The notes: generated from the letters alone by a model not told the origin. Positions 17,258-25,490 are shown, counted from the first letter of the stretch. The stretch: DNA of 43,696 bases from an uncultured Verrucomicrobia subdivision 3 bacterium (GCA_903921455.1 CAIXPZ010000182.1:1-43696), one strand, 5' to 3'. Program-made: numbers and translations.

Positions 17258-17974
17258 ATGTTGTCGGCCAAGCCGTGGCGGATGGAAACCGTGATCCTGT
17301 TGATCGCGGGCGTTTTCATCTGTCTGGGCCTCGGGGTGGTCACAGCGGGCGTGTTAAGGCAGGTGGGCGTGGCGGCGTTTAAATCGCAGGACAGTTTTGC
17401 GAATGTGCTGCTCGCGACGATGAGTTTCCAGGGCGCGACCTGGATCCTGATTTTCTATTTTCTGAAACAGCATCAAGTCAAATGGCGGGAGGCGTTCGGC
17501 CTGCGGAACGCCAATTTAATGAAAGCCCTGCTGCTGGCGATTGGTCTGCTGGTTTTGATTCTGCCGGTGGTTTTGTGCCTGGAACAAATTTCCGTTACGC
17601 TCCTGCAAAAAGCGGGCTGGCCGCCGGAAGACCAGCGCGCGGTGGCGCTGATCATCAATTCGGATTCATGGTGGCTGCGCGGTTATCTGGCCTTTTTTGC
17701 GATGGTGCTGGCCCCGCTGGCGGAGGAGTTTATTTTTCGCGGCGTGCTCTTCCCATTCATCCGGCAACTGGGTTATCCCAAGTTCGCGTGGCTGGGCGTG
17801 AGTTTTCTGTTCGCGCTCATCCATCTCAACGCGCCGACCTTCGTGCCGCTGTTCGTCCTGGCGCTGGCCTTCACCTGGCTTTACGAAAAAACCGACTGCC
17901 TGCTTGCGCCCATTCTGGCGCACAGCCTGTTCAACACGGCCAACCTGATCATTTTATTTGTGCTCAACCGATGA
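17258..17974 (+). CDS. CPBP family intramembrane metalloprotease
   Basis: A 238-aa polytopic membrane protein with about six to seven TM segments. It carries the three CPBP (CAAX protease and bacteriocin-processing, Abi) motifs: EExxxR as E156-E157-F-I-F-R161, FxxxH ending at H189, and HxxxN as H222-S-L-F-N226. It is probably a glutamic-type intramembrane endopeptidase; the substrate is unknown. Its stop overlaps the thiL start (ATGA), and it opens an operon with thiL, tsaE and tsaB. A TAGGCT box lies 6 bp before the ATG, without a convincing -35. Confidence 0.9.
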   Translation: MLSAKPWRMETVILLIAGVFICLGLGVVTAGVLRQVGVAAFKSQDSFANVLLATMSFQGATWILIFYFLKQHQVKWREAFGLRNANLMKALLLAIGLLVLILPVVLCLEQISVTLLQKAGWPPEDQRAVALIINSDSWWLRGYLAFFAMVLAPLAEEFIFRGVLFPFIRQLGYPKFAWLGVSFLFALIHLNAPTFVPLFVLALAFTWLYEKTDCLLAPILAHSLFNTANLIILFVLNR

Positions 17975-18903
17975 ATGAATTTGAACTCATCGCCCGCCTG
18001 ACCTCAAAGCTGCCGACCAACGAAACCGTGGTTGTCGGCGCAGGCGACGATTGTGCCGTGCTGGATTTGGGCGTGCCGGAAAAGTTGATCCTATTCAAGA
18101 CCGACGCGGTGGTCGAGGGCATCCATTTCACACGTGAGACCCCGCCGGAAAGCATCGGGCGCAAGGCGCTGGCCCGCAGCCTGAGCGACATTGCCGCGAT
18201 GGCCGGCACCGCCACGGCGGCGGTGGTGACGCTGGCCCTGCCCAAAGAGTTTGATGCGGAATTCGTGGCCAAGATTTACAACGGCCTGAACGCGCTGGCG
18301 GAAAAAACCGGCGTGGCCATTGTCGGCGGCGAAACGACCACCAACCCGGAACGCATCCTGATCTCGATCGCGCTGCTCGGCACAGTGCCGCGCGGGAAAC
18401 CGATCCTCCGCTCCGGCGCGAGAGTGGGTGATGCAATTTTCGTGACGGGCGAACTCGGCGGATCGCTGGCCGGAAAGCATCTGCACTTCGAGCCGCGTCT
18501 GACCGAGGCCCGCTGGCTGGCGGAACAATTTTCCCTCCACGCCATGATGGATCTGAGCGACGGCCTGGCGGGCGACCTGCGGCACCTGCTGAGCGCCAGC
18601 AACGCGGGCGCGGAAATTTTGAAGTCGGCGGTGCCGGTTTCGCGCCCGGCCAAATTGCGGGCGAAAGAAGGTTCCTCGGCCAAGCCGGCGTTTGTCGCCG
18701 CGCTGACGGACGGCGAAGATTTTGAACTGCTATTCACCGTAGCCAGTAAGAGTGCGGTGAAATTACTCGATGCGTGGCGGAAGCGGTTCCCGGAATTGAA
18801 ATTGAGTTGCATCGGCAAAATTATTGCCGGTGAGGGGATTTTGATCCGTGATAAACACGGCGCGCACAAACTTAACGCCCATGGCTACGTTCATTTCGCA
18901 TAA
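17971..18903 (+). CDS. thiL: Thiamine-monophosphate kinase
   Basis: This enzyme phosphorylates thiamine monophosphate to the active cofactor thiamine diphosphate. The 310-aa protein has GAGDDCAV with metal-binding D26-D27, the second-strand FKTDAVVEGIHF, LARSLSDIAAM, MDLSDGLAGD and TDGEDFELLF, all standard for the ThiL/PurM superfamily. The start at 17971 overlaps the preceding gene by 4 bp, and tsaE begins 23 bp inside the 3' end. A ThiF-rhodanese/ThiS pair of the same cofactor pathway lies at 35126-36491. Confidence 0.93.
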   Translation: MNEFELIARLTSKLPTNETVVVGAGDDCAVLDLGVPEKLILFKTDAVVEGIHFTRETPPESIGRKALARSLSDIAAMAGTATAAVVTLALPKEFDAEFVAKIYNGLNALAEKTGVAIVGGETTTNPERILISIALLGTVPRGKPILRSGARVGDAIFVTGELGGSLAGKHLHFEPRLTEARWLAEQFSLHAMMDLSDGLAGDLRHLLSASNAGAEILKSAVPVSRPAKLRAKEGSSAKPAFVAALTDGEDFELLFTVASKSAVKLLDAWRKRFPELKLSCIGKIIAGEGILIRDKHGAHKLNAHGYVHFA

Positions 18904-19321
18904 TCCGGCGGCCACGGAGCAACTCGGCGAACAGTTTGGCCAAACCGCAAGGGCTGGCTGGGTCATCGCCTTGAGCGGCGATCTGGGGGCGGGTAAAACA
19001 CAGTTGGTCAAAGGCCTGGCGCGCGGATTGGGTATTGCTGGCCGCGTGCATTCGCCGACGTTTACGCTGGTGAACGAATATGGCGGCGGGCGACTGAAGT
19101 TATTTCATCTGGATTTATATCGTTTGGAGTCGGCGGGACAAATCCTGTCCGCCGGCATCGAAGAATATCTGTCGCCCGACGGTGTGACCGTGATTGAATG
19201 GGCGGAAAGATTGGAAGATGGGGGCTGGAAGATGGAGGATGGGAAAAAGTTTGTGCGCGTGAGAATTGAGATTGTCGGTGTGACTGACCGCAAAATAATT
19301 TATGACGATCTTGGCGTTTGA
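18881..19321 (+). CDS. tsaE: tRNA t6A biosynthesis ATPase TsaE
   Basis: A 146-aa P-loop ATPase that drives the TsaD-TsaB complex in t6A synthesis. Walker A GDLGAGKT is at 33-40, and SPTFTLVNEY, FHLDLYRL and VIEWAERL are the family landmarks. The ATG at 18881 overlaps thiL by 23 bp; an in-frame ATG at 18848 lies deeper in thiL and is less likely. Near the C-terminus LEDGGWKMEDGK is encoded by five 7-bp repeats (19209-19243) that lengthen the loop before the last strand. tsaB overlaps the 3' end by 20 bp. Confidence 0.92.
   Translation: MATFISHNPAATEQLGEQFGQTARAGWVIALSGDLGAGKTQLVKGLARGLGIAGRVHSPTFTLVNEYGGGRLKLFHLDLYRLESAGQILSAGIEEYLSPDGVTVIEWAERLEDGGWKMEDGKKFVRVRIEIVGVTDRKIIYDDLGV
19209..19243 (+). 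repeat. 7-bp tandem repeat inside tsaE
   Basis: Five consecutive 7-bp units: GATTGGA, AGATGGG, GGCTGGA, AGATGGA, GGATGGG. Total 35 bp, translated in frame. The unit is close to that of the cinA element (GATGGGA type). Confidence 0.7.
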
Positions 19322-19934
19322 ATTTTCATCGGCCCAACGCAACGTGGCGCTGGCGCGCCACGGAACCGTTTTGGCCGAAGCGGTGGAATCCGGCGGCTAT
19401 CGTGTGACCAACGCGTTCAGTCTGACGGAGAAGGTTTTGGCGGAGGCGAAGGTTTCGCGCGAGGAGATCGAAGTCATTGCGCTGGGCATCGGGCCGGGCA
19501 GTTACACGGGCATCCGCGCGGCGATCGCGCTGGCGCAAGGCTGGCAGTTGGCGCGAGCCATAAAATTATTGGGCGTGAGCAGCGCGGAATGCCTGGCGGC
19601 GCAGGCGCAGGCGGCGAAAGTTTTCGGGCGGGTGAACGTGGTGATTGATGCGCAACGCGGGGAATTTTACCTGTCGGGCTGGGAGCTTGCCGGGTCGGAG
19701 CGGAAAGAAATATTGCCGCTAAAAATTGTGCCGGCGACGGAAATTGAAGCGCGCAAGGCGGCGGGAGAAATTTGCGTTGGGCCGGAGGCGGAACGGGTTT
19801 TGTTTCCCAGCGCGGCGATGGTGGCGACATTAGCCTCGGGCCGGATGGATTTTATCGCAGGTGAAAAGCTGGAACCGATTTACTTGCGGGAAACAACTTT
19901 CGTGAAAGCAGCGCCCTGCGCGCGAATTCATTAG
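19302..19934 (+). CDS. tsaB: tRNA t6A modification protein TsaB
   Basis: A 210-aa ASKHA-fold protein that partners TsaD in making N6-threonylcarbamoyladenosine at tRNA position 37. ILAFEFSS at the N-terminus, GIGPGSYTGIRAAIALAQG and VVIDAQRGEFYL are typical; the C-terminal part is variable as usual. It overlaps tsaE by 20 bp and ends the operon. TsaD itself is not in this window. No clear hairpin terminator follows before the convergent PEP-CTERM gene, 22 bp away. Confidence 0.92.
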   Translation: MTILAFEFSSAQRNVALARHGTVLAEAVESGGYRVTNAFSLTEKVLAEAKVSREEIEVIALGIGPGSYTGIRAAIALAQGWQLARAIKLLGVSSAECLAAQAQAAKVFGRVNVVIDAQRGEFYLSGWELAGSERKEILPLKIVPATEIEARKAAGEICVGPEAERVLFPSAAMVATLASGRMDFIAGEKLEPIYLRETTFVKAAPCARIH

Positions 19935-19956
19935 ATTAGCCGGAGGAGCGGCGCAA

Positions 19957-20658
19957 TCATTTCCGGCGATTGCGGTTCATCAGCCAGAACGCCGCCAGAC
20001 TGCCGCCGAGCAAGGTCCAAGTCTGTGGTTCGGGCACAGTCACAACCGTCAGACCCCAGCTGACCAGCGTGGAATCACCGCCGCCGGAAAGATCTGCGAT
20101 GAACAGCGTCCAAGCGCCGTTCGGACTGGTGCCGTCAAGATTGAGCAGCGTATTACCAAGCGGCGATGCATCAAATGCGCCGGGTGACGAAAGCGGGTCA
20201 ATCGCTCTACTGTCGGCCAACCAAGCGCCAGTGAGCTGGCCGCCGCCAACGCTTAGGCCATCATGCACATTGCTTGCCGCAGCGCTGTCAAAGGTAATGT
20301 TAAAACCGGCGTCACTGGATCCAAAGTAATTGGCCGAACCCATGCCAATGCGGTTTAGCAAGACCACCATGGTTCCCTGCGGAGAAAGAAGATAGGCATA
20401 TAAATCCCCGTTAAAACCACCCGTGATGTTAAGCGCCACCGTGATGCTGATGGTGGGTCCCACCATGCCGCTCACATTTAGCGTGGAACTAAGGCCAACC
20501 GGATTTTCATCGGGAATGGCTAAGGTGGGCCCGGAATAGGTTACCGTAGAATTGGTTGAGCTTGCTTGGCTAGTCAACGCGACTAGCAGCAATAGCCAGA
20601 TTCCCAATTGTTTTTTAATATTCACTTCGCATCCGGCGGCTTCCGACGTCCGCCTCAC
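19957..20658 (-). CDS. PEP-CTERM exported protein with proprotein-convertase P-like domain
   Basis: A 233-aa exported protein. An N-terminal signal segment (LGIWLLLLVALTSQASS) leads to a beta-rich region. The pattern VALNITGGFNGDLYAYLLSP with NGAWTLFIADLSGGGDSTLVSWGLTV matches P/homo-B-type domains. The C-terminal sorting tag has VPEP, a hydrophobic stretch and a NRNRRK basic tail, the signal recognised by exosortase/PEP-CTERM systems. The start is GTG at 20658 or possibly GTG at 20625; neither has a strong RBS. The palindrome at 20670-20697 sits just upstream. No exosortase gene is in the window. Confidence 0.88.
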   Translation of the reverse strand: MRRTSEAAGCEVNIKKQLGIWLLLLVALTSQASSTNSTVTYSGPTLAIPDENPVGLSSTLNVSGMVGPTISITVALNITGGFNGDLYAYLLSPQGTMVVLLNRIGMGSANYFGSSDAGFNITFDSAAASNVHDGLSVGGGQLTGAWLADSRAIDPLSSPGAFDASPLGNTLLNLDGTSPNGAWTLFIADLSGGGDSTLVSWGLTVVTVPEPQTWTLLGGSLAAFWLMNRNRRK

Positions 20659-20669
20659 ACCAATATGAT

Positions 20670-20697
20670 TTTTGTCTGTTGATTAAACCAGACAAAA
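20670..20697. promoter_or_regulatory. Perfect 9-bp inverted repeat upstream of the PEP-CTERM gene
   Basis: TTTTGTCTG (20670-20678) and CAGACAAAA (20689-20697) are perfect inverted copies around a 10-bp centre. It lies 12 bp upstream of the PEP-CTERM start, where an operator or a 5'-UTR hairpin is plausible. There is no T-run, so it is a poor terminator for the DUF423 operon. Confidence 0.4.
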
Positions 20698-20795
20698 GCC
20701 TATTGGCTTATTCATGGACAATCTAAAGCGTGTCAGCTGGTAAAGCAATGCTCTTTTTTTTAACAAATCTATGTGAATAATATAAACCGACCAGA

Positions 20796-21158
20796 TTACA
20801 CAATCTGTTGTCGGCCAATTGCTAACATCATCCAGCCTGCCAATAAACTTAAGCCGCCCGCCGGCGTAATGGCCCCCAGCCAACGCGCATTCGTCACTGC
20901 CAGCAAATACAGCGATCCTGAGAAAACTGCGATTCCCAGCAGAAAACTCCACCAAGCCACGGTTGGGATTATTTTTCGCTCTGCGAGCAGAAACAGCATC
21001 ACTGCATGGATTAAATGGTAGAACACCGCCTTCTCCCAGATCGCCGTCGTGCTGTTTTGGATGAGCAAGTCCTTCAAGCCATGCGCGCCGAAAGCCCCGA
21101 GGGCGACCGCGAGCAGTCCAGTGCCTGCCGCGATGCGGGTGGCCGTGGCGGAATTCAT
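20796..21158 (-). CDS. DUF423 family membrane protein (YgdD-like)
   Basis: A 120-aa protein with four predicted TM helices. GLLAVALGAFGAHGLKD at the N-terminus and AVFYHLIHAVMLFLL are characteristic of DUF423; length matches the family. The function of the family is unknown. Its ATG overlaps the stop of the S1/P1 nuclease by 4 bp, so the two are translationally coupled. Confidence 0.9.
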   Translation of the reverse strand: MNSATATRIAAGTGLLAVALGAFGAHGLKDLLIQNSTTAIWEKAVFYHLIHAVMLFLLAERKIIPTVAWWSFLLGIAVFSGSLYLLAVTNARWLGAITPAGGLSLLAGWMMLAIGRQQIV

Positions 21159-22213
21159 TTCGACTCCGCCGGGATGTTTTCCGCCGCCGTTTTGCGCTTT
21201 TGCAACTCGCGTTCAAGAAAAGTGTCTTCCGGCGCATTCAGCCACGCGGTCAACCAGAGATTGCCGAGCAGTTGGCCGCTTTTCACCAGTTGTCCTTCCA
21301 GAAACGCGCGGCCTTCTACGCCGCGATTCTCCTTGTTGGAAAGCTTGCCATCACGATCCATTTGGAACAGAGGTTCCACCAGCTTGTTATTATCCGTGAT
21401 GAAACCTACCGTCGTCTCAAAAATCCCGTTAGGCTCGTCCGCCGCCGGGATTTTTCCGGCCGGCTGAATTTTTTCCGCCAGTTTTTTCACGTCAATCCCG
21501 CCGGTCTTGCTGAAAAAACCGCCGTCTATCCAAGCGTGAAATCCAAATGAAGTCGTGTAATGGTGGGGATTGTCGTTCGTCGTCCAGCCGTGGTGATACA
21601 TCGTTGTGTGCAGCGGCTGGCTGGCATCGCCGACGAAATGCCCCATCACGCCCATGACATAAACGATATCCTGCTTCGCATTTGCGATTTCCCCCGGCGT
21701 GCCGCCAAATTTTTCCAGCGCGGCCAGCGTGCTGAATCCGGATTGCAATTTTTCGTAATACTCCGTGATCGCCCACGGCAGAAAACCGCTCAACTCCCGC
21801 GTGTGATCGGCGTCTTTCGCCGGGTCAATCGCCGGAAACCGTTCCGGATGCGCCGCGCGGGCTTTGACAATGTCCGCCACGAAATCATACCGCAACGGCG
21901 GCAGTGTCGCCGGCGTCAGCCCGTAAAGCTTCAAATCCTCCATGTCCAGATAGTGGTCCGGCCCGCTGGCATGGCCAAGCGCCAGCCCCGTGCCGTTCTT
22001 CAGGCTGGTCTCATTGCGCCAGCGATCCGCCTCGCCGGCAAGAAATGCGATGCGCGTGCGCGTCTCCGGCGTCAGCGCAAACGCGGGGAAATTCGCCGGC
22101 AGCGCCGCCAGCGCCAGTTCATTCACTGCGTGATGGCCCTCATAATCCCACGCCGCCGCATGAAAGCCGAACGCGCCCAACCAGACGGCCACAATAAGTG
22201 TTTTTTGATTCAT
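21155..22213 (-). CDS. Exported S1/P1-type nuclease
   Basis: A 352-aa zinc-dependent nuclease that degrades single-stranded nucleic acids or 3'-nucleotides. The signal peptide is predicted to be cleaved after Ala21, exposing Trp22 (WDYEGHHAV). In this family the N-terminal Trp of the mature protein is itself a zinc ligand, so the cleavage site is functional. MGVMGHFVGDASQPLH gives the conserved HxxxD metal motif. The ATG at 22213 was chosen because it begins the signal peptide. Possible promoter: TTGAAA, 16 bp, TACGCT, 13 bp before the ATG. Probably used for phosphate or nucleotide scavenging. Confidence 0.88.
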   Translation of the reverse strand: MNQKTLIVAVWLGAFGFHAAAWDYEGHHAVNELALAALPANFPAFALTPETRTRIAFLAGEADRWRNETSLKNGTGLALGHASGPDHYLDMEDLKLYGLTPATLPPLRYDFVADIVKARAAHPERFPAIDPAKDADHTRELSGFLPWAITEYYEKLQSGFSTLAALEKFGGTPGEIANAKQDIVYVMGVMGHFVGDASQPLHTTMYHHGWTTNDNPHHYTTSFGFHAWIDGGFFSKTGGIDVKKLAEKIQPAGKIPAADEPNGIFETTVGFITDNNKLVEPLFQMDRDGKLSNKENRGVEGRAFLEGQLVKSGQLLGNLWLTAWLNAPEDTFLERELQKRKTAAENIPAESK

Positions 22214-22280
22214 AAACTTGTCAGCGAGCGTAGCGGAACCGGCGGTGATTTCAAAATTGTTTCCACGCCGCACAAAATCC

Positions 22281-22310
22281 GTGTTCATCCGCGTTCATCC
22301 GTGGTTTAAT
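22281..22310 (+). repeat. 10-bp-period repeat (TTCATCC type) before the HDAC-like gene
   Basis: Three 10-bp units: GTGTTCATCC, GCGTTCATCC, GTGGTTTAAT. The last ends in TTTAAT (22305-22310), a -10-like hexamer 6 bp before the GTG start at 22317. The period is close to one helical turn. Confidence 0.75.
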
Positions 22311-22316
22311 TCCCTG

Positions 22317-23183
22317 GTGAAAATTATCACCGACGAACGCTGCACCGGCTATTCCCGCGCCGGCCACCCGGAAAATCCCCGGCGTGTCGCGGCCACCGTT
22401 GCGCGGCTACAAGGCCAGACGGAACTGCCCCTCGTCTGGGTTACACCCGGCGAACTGGTTCCAGATGAGATCATCCTGCGCGCCCACGAGCCGGAAGTGC
22501 TGGCCCGGCTCGCGGTGGCGGAGGACTTTGACGAAGACACGCCCTTCCACGCGAATATAGCCGCCCATGCCCGCGCCTCTGTCGCTGCGTCCTTGCACGC
22601 ACTCCACGCCGCTCGCAGGGGCGAGGCGGTTTTCAGCCTCATGCGTCCGCCCGGCCACCACGCCATGCGGGCCAAATCCATGGGCTTCTGTTACCTGAAC
22701 AATATTGCCATCGCCGCGTTGGAAGCTCACGCGACCGGGGCGAAACGCATCGCGGTTTTTGATTTCGATGTGCACCACGGCAATGGCACGGAAGATATTT
22801 TGCTCAACCAGCGCGGCATCGAGTTTTTTTCCGTCCACCAGCATCCTGCCTATCCCGATACGGGGGCGGAAAATCGTGGTCACAACTGTTTCAATTATCC
22901 TGTCACGCCCGGCACGCCACGGCTCACCTACCGCGCCAAGCTCGCCCATGCGCTCGAGGACCTCCGCAGCTTCCGGCCCGACTTGATTGCCGTGTCTGCC
23001 GGATTCGATGCCTATGTCCGCGACCCGCTGGCGGATGGCACGCTGCTGCCGGAGGATTTTCACTGGCTCGGCAAGTCGTTGCACGCTTTGGGCGTGCCCT
23101 GCTTCAGCCTGCTCGAAGGTGGCTACAGCAAGGATTTGCCGGAACTGGTTTTTGCCTATCTTAAAGGCCTGGCGGGGAGTTAA
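22317..23183 (+). CDS. Histone deacetylase superfamily protein (acetylpolyamine/acetoin type)
   Basis: A 288-aa zinc deacetylase-fold protein. RPPGHHAM carries the catalytic His pair, FDFDVHHGNG the zinc-binding Asp/His, and SAGFDAYVRDPL the second zinc Asp; EGGYS is near the C-terminus. Bacterial members deacetylate polyamines or acetyl-lysine, or act in acetoin use; the substrate here is unknown. The GTG at 22317 (VKIITDERCTGYSRAGHPEN) starts the conserved fold. A longer in-frame version from 22218 only translates the 10-bp repeat (FIRVHPWFN) and was rejected. It leads an operon with prmC (5 bp apart) and murA. Confidence 0.9.
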   Translation: MKIITDERCTGYSRAGHPENPRRVAATVARLQGQTELPLVWVTPGELVPDEIILRAHEPEVLARLAVAEDFDEDTPFHANIAAHARASVAASLHALHAARRGEAVFSLMRPPGHHAMRAKSMGFCYLNNIAIAALEAHATGAKRIAVFDFDVHHGNGTEDILLNQRGIEFFSVHQHPAYPDTGAENRGHNCFNYPVTPGTPRLTYRAKLAHALEDLRSFRPDLIAVSAGFDAYVRDPLADGTLLPEDFHWLGKSLHALGVPCFSLLEGGYSKDLPELVFAYLKGLAGS

Positions 23184-23188
23184 GTCGC

Positions 23189-24034
23189 ATGACCGTCCTC
23201 GAAGCGATCCAGAAGTGCACCGAGTTTCTCGCCAAGAAAGGCGTCGAATCGCCGCGCCTGCAAACGGAATTGCTTTTGGCGCATCTCCTAAAAATGCCGC
23301 GCATGAAGTTATATCTTAACTTCGATCGGGTGTTGAGCGTGCCAGAAACCGACGGTCTGCGCGAATTCGTCAAGCGCCGTGGTCAGCGCGAACCACTCCA
23401 GCACATTGTCGGCTCAACCTCATTTTGCGGCTACGAAATTGTCGTCAGCCGCGCCGCGTTGATTCCGCGACCGGAAACCGAGCTGCTTGCCGAACTCGGC
23501 TGGAAGTTTTTGCTGGAACGCCAGCATCCCATCGCCCTGGATTTCGGCACCGGCACCGGCTGTATCGCCATCGCGCTCGCGGCGAAATGTCCGTCCGCCA
23601 AACTAGTCGCGCTCGATGTGTCAACGGATGCGCTGGCCCTGGCAAAGCAGAATGCTGTGCAAAATCAAGTCGCCGAGCGGATTGAGTTTTTGCAAGGCGA
23701 CGGTTTTGCCGCACTGCCGACTGAAAGACAGTTTGACTTGCTCATCAGTAATCCCCCTTACATCGCGTCCGCCGAAATCGCCACCCTGGAACCGGAAGTC
23801 CGCGATTTCGACCCGCGCGGCGCGCTGGACGGCGGATCGGACGGACTGGATTTTTATCGCCGGCTCGCCGCCGCCGCAAAAGCGTTTATGAAACCCGATG
23901 GCAAAATCATGCTGGAGTTCGGCGACGGCCAGGCGGCAGCCCTTGAAAAAATCTTTGCGGCGGAAAAGTGGATTGTCGAAGCGGTGCAAGCCGATTACAG
24001 TCAGCGCGCCAGAATTTTAATCGCGCGAAAATAA
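23189..24034 (+). CDS. prmC: Peptide chain release factor N5-glutamine methyltransferase
   Basis: A 281-aa SAM methyltransferase that modifies the GGQ glutamine of release factors RF1/RF2. The SAM-binding DFGTGTGCIAIALA and the substrate motif N188-P-P-Y191 (LISNPPYIAS) are present, with the family N-terminal helical domain (ARK-type SPRLQTELLLAHLL) and DPRGALDGGSDGLDFYR. It lies between the HDAC-like gene and murA with gaps of only 5 and 4 bp. Confidence 0.94.
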   Translation: MTVLEAIQKCTEFLAKKGVESPRLQTELLLAHLLKMPRMKLYLNFDRVLSVPETDGLREFVKRRGQREPLQHIVGSTSFCGYEIVVSRAALIPRPETELLAELGWKFLLERQHPIALDFGTGTGCIAIALAAKCPSAKLVALDVSTDALALAKQNAVQNQVAERIEFLQGDGFAALPTERQFDLLISNPPYIASAEIATLEPEVRDFDPRGALDGGSDGLDFYRRLAAAAKAFMKPDGKIMLEFGDGQAAALEKIFAAEKWIVEAVQADYSQRARILIARK

Positions 24035-24038
24035 CTTC

Positions 24039-25304
24039 ATGGAAAGTTTTCTCATCAAAGGCGGCGTGCCATTGCACGGCGCCGTCACCATCAGCGGCAG
24101 CAAAAACGCCGCGTTCGCCATCATGGCGGCCACCCTCCTTACGGACGAACCCTGCGTCATCCGTGGCCTGCCGGAATTGAGTGATACGCGCTTCATGTTC
24201 CAGATTCTCGCCTCGCTGGGCGCGCAGGTGAAATTTGCCGGTGGCACGCTTCAAGTCCGCGCCAGAAAAATCCAGGGCTATGCGGATTACGAATTGGTGC
24301 GCAAAATGCGCGGATCCATCTGCATCGCCGGGCCGTTGCTGGCAAGGTTGGGACGGGTGCGGATATCATTGCCCGGCGGCTGCATCATCGGTGCCCGTCC
24401 GATTAACCTGCATCTAAAAGGTTTTGCCGCGCTCGGCGCAAAAATCAAAATCGAAGGCGGCTATGTTGACGCAACGGCAAAAAAACTGGCGGGCGCGACG
24501 ATGTTTCTCGGCGGGCGCGCGGGCTCGACCGTGCTCGGCACAGCGAACGTGATGATGGCGGCGGCGCGAGCCGACGGCGTGACGGTCATCGAAAGCGCAG
24601 CCTGCGAACCGGAAATCGTGGATCTGGCAAGTTTTCTGAACGCGATGGGCGCAAAAGTTTCCGGCGCGGGCAGCCCGACCATCATCATCACCGGCGTAGC
24701 GAAATTGCACGGCGCGGAGCATGCGGTGATTCCTGACCGCATCGAGGCGGCCACGTTCGCCATCGCTGCCGCTGCGACGGACGGCGAAATCACGATGAAG
24801 AACGCGCGGGTAGATCATTTGCGCGCCGTGATCGACAAGCTCAACGAAGCAAATGTCTCCGTGAAACGCCGCGGAGAAGACTTAGTGGTGTGGCGCAAGG
24901 GCAAGCTGAAGCCCGTGGACATCACGACGCTGCCGTATTCCGGTTTTCCGACGGATGTGCAGGCACAGATGATGGCGCTGCTCACGCTGGCACCGGGCAT
25001 CAGCATCATCACGGAACGGATTTTTGAATCGCGCTTCATGCACGTCAGCGAACTGGCGCGGCTCGGCGCGGACATCGAGATCGAGGGGCCGAGCGCGATT
25101 GTGAAGGGTGGCAAACCTCTGAGCGGCGCACCGGTAATGGCGAGCGATTTGCGCGCGAGCGCGGCGCTGGTGATCGCGGGTCTGGCCGCCAGAGGCGCGA
25201 CGCAGGTGAACCGCATCTACCATTTGGACCGCGGCTACGAGCAGATGGACGCAAAACTACGAAAACTCGGCGCGCGTATTCAACGCATCGAGGAAAAATC
25301 TTAG
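24039..25304 (+). CDS. murA: UDP-N-acetylglucosamine 1-carboxyvinyltransferase
   Basis: This enzyme transfers enolpyruvate from PEP to UDP-GlcNAc, the first committed step of peptidoglycan synthesis. The 421-aa protein has K22-N23 in ISGSKNAAF and Cys115 in LPGGCIIGARP, so it is expected to be of the fosfomycin-sensitive type. The C-terminal IYHLDRGYEQMDAKLRKLGA is standard. It starts 4 bp after prmC. No clear T-tailed terminator follows; two hairpins occupy the downstream region. Confidence 0.96.
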   Translation: MESFLIKGGVPLHGAVTISGSKNAAFAIMAATLLTDEPCVIRGLPELSDTRFMFQILASLGAQVKFAGGTLQVRARKIQGYADYELVRKMRGSICIAGPLLARLGRVRISLPGGCIIGARPINLHLKGFAALGAKIKIEGGYVDATAKKLAGATMFLGGRAGSTVLGTANVMMAAARADGVTVIESAACEPEIVDLASFLNAMGAKVSGAGSPTIIITGVAKLHGAEHAVIPDRIEAATFAIAAAATDGEITMKNARVDHLRAVIDKLNEANVSVKRRGEDLVVWRKGKLKPVDITTLPYSGFPTDVQAQMMALLTLAPGISIITERIFESRFMHVSELARLGADIEIEGPSAIVKGGKPLSGAPVMASDLRASAALVIAGLAARGATQVNRIYHLDRGYEQMDAKLRKLGARIQRIEEKS

Positions 25305-25325
25305 GAGCGCGAATAGCTTTGCTTG

Positions 25326-25345
25326 GTGGAAAGTATAGTTTCCAC
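25326..25345. other. Small hairpin after murA
   Basis: GTGGAAA (25326-25332) and TTTCCAC (25339-25345) form a perfect 7-bp stem with the loop GTATAG. It lies 21 bp after the murA stop and lacks a T-tract. It could be an mRNA 3'-end hairpin. Confidence 0.35.
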
Positions 25346-25398
25346 AGCAGCCCCATTCACGCTCCGAATCATTTCCCCGCTAATCCTTGGTCCGGCGA

Positions 25399-25448
25399 GC
25401 AGCCGTTGGCACGAGCGACGGATGATTTTCGCTGGTGCCAACGGCTGC
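25399..25448. repeat. Large 14-bp perfect palindrome
   Basis: GCAGCCGTTGGCAC (25399-25412) is perfectly inverted at 25435-25448. The arms continue inward after one mismatch with AGCG/CGCT. It lies between murA and the convergent 112-aa gene. No T-run follows, so it looks like a REP-type extragenic palindrome. The rest of 25305-25490 shows nothing else recognisable. Confidence 0.6.
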
Positions 25449-25490
25449 CCGCGCCTGCCAAGGGCGTGGAATTATGTTCCGCCTGGGTTA

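Noticed and set aside
20700..20795. Intrinsic terminator of the nuclease-DUF423 operon
   Set aside because: A-rich and T-rich tracts are present but only a 5-bp AAGCC/GGCTT stem; too weak to call.
22218..22316. N-terminal extension of the HDAC-like protein (containing FIRVHPWFN)
   Set aside because: It only translates the 10-bp repeat and upstream DNA; the conserved fold begins at the GTG at 22317.
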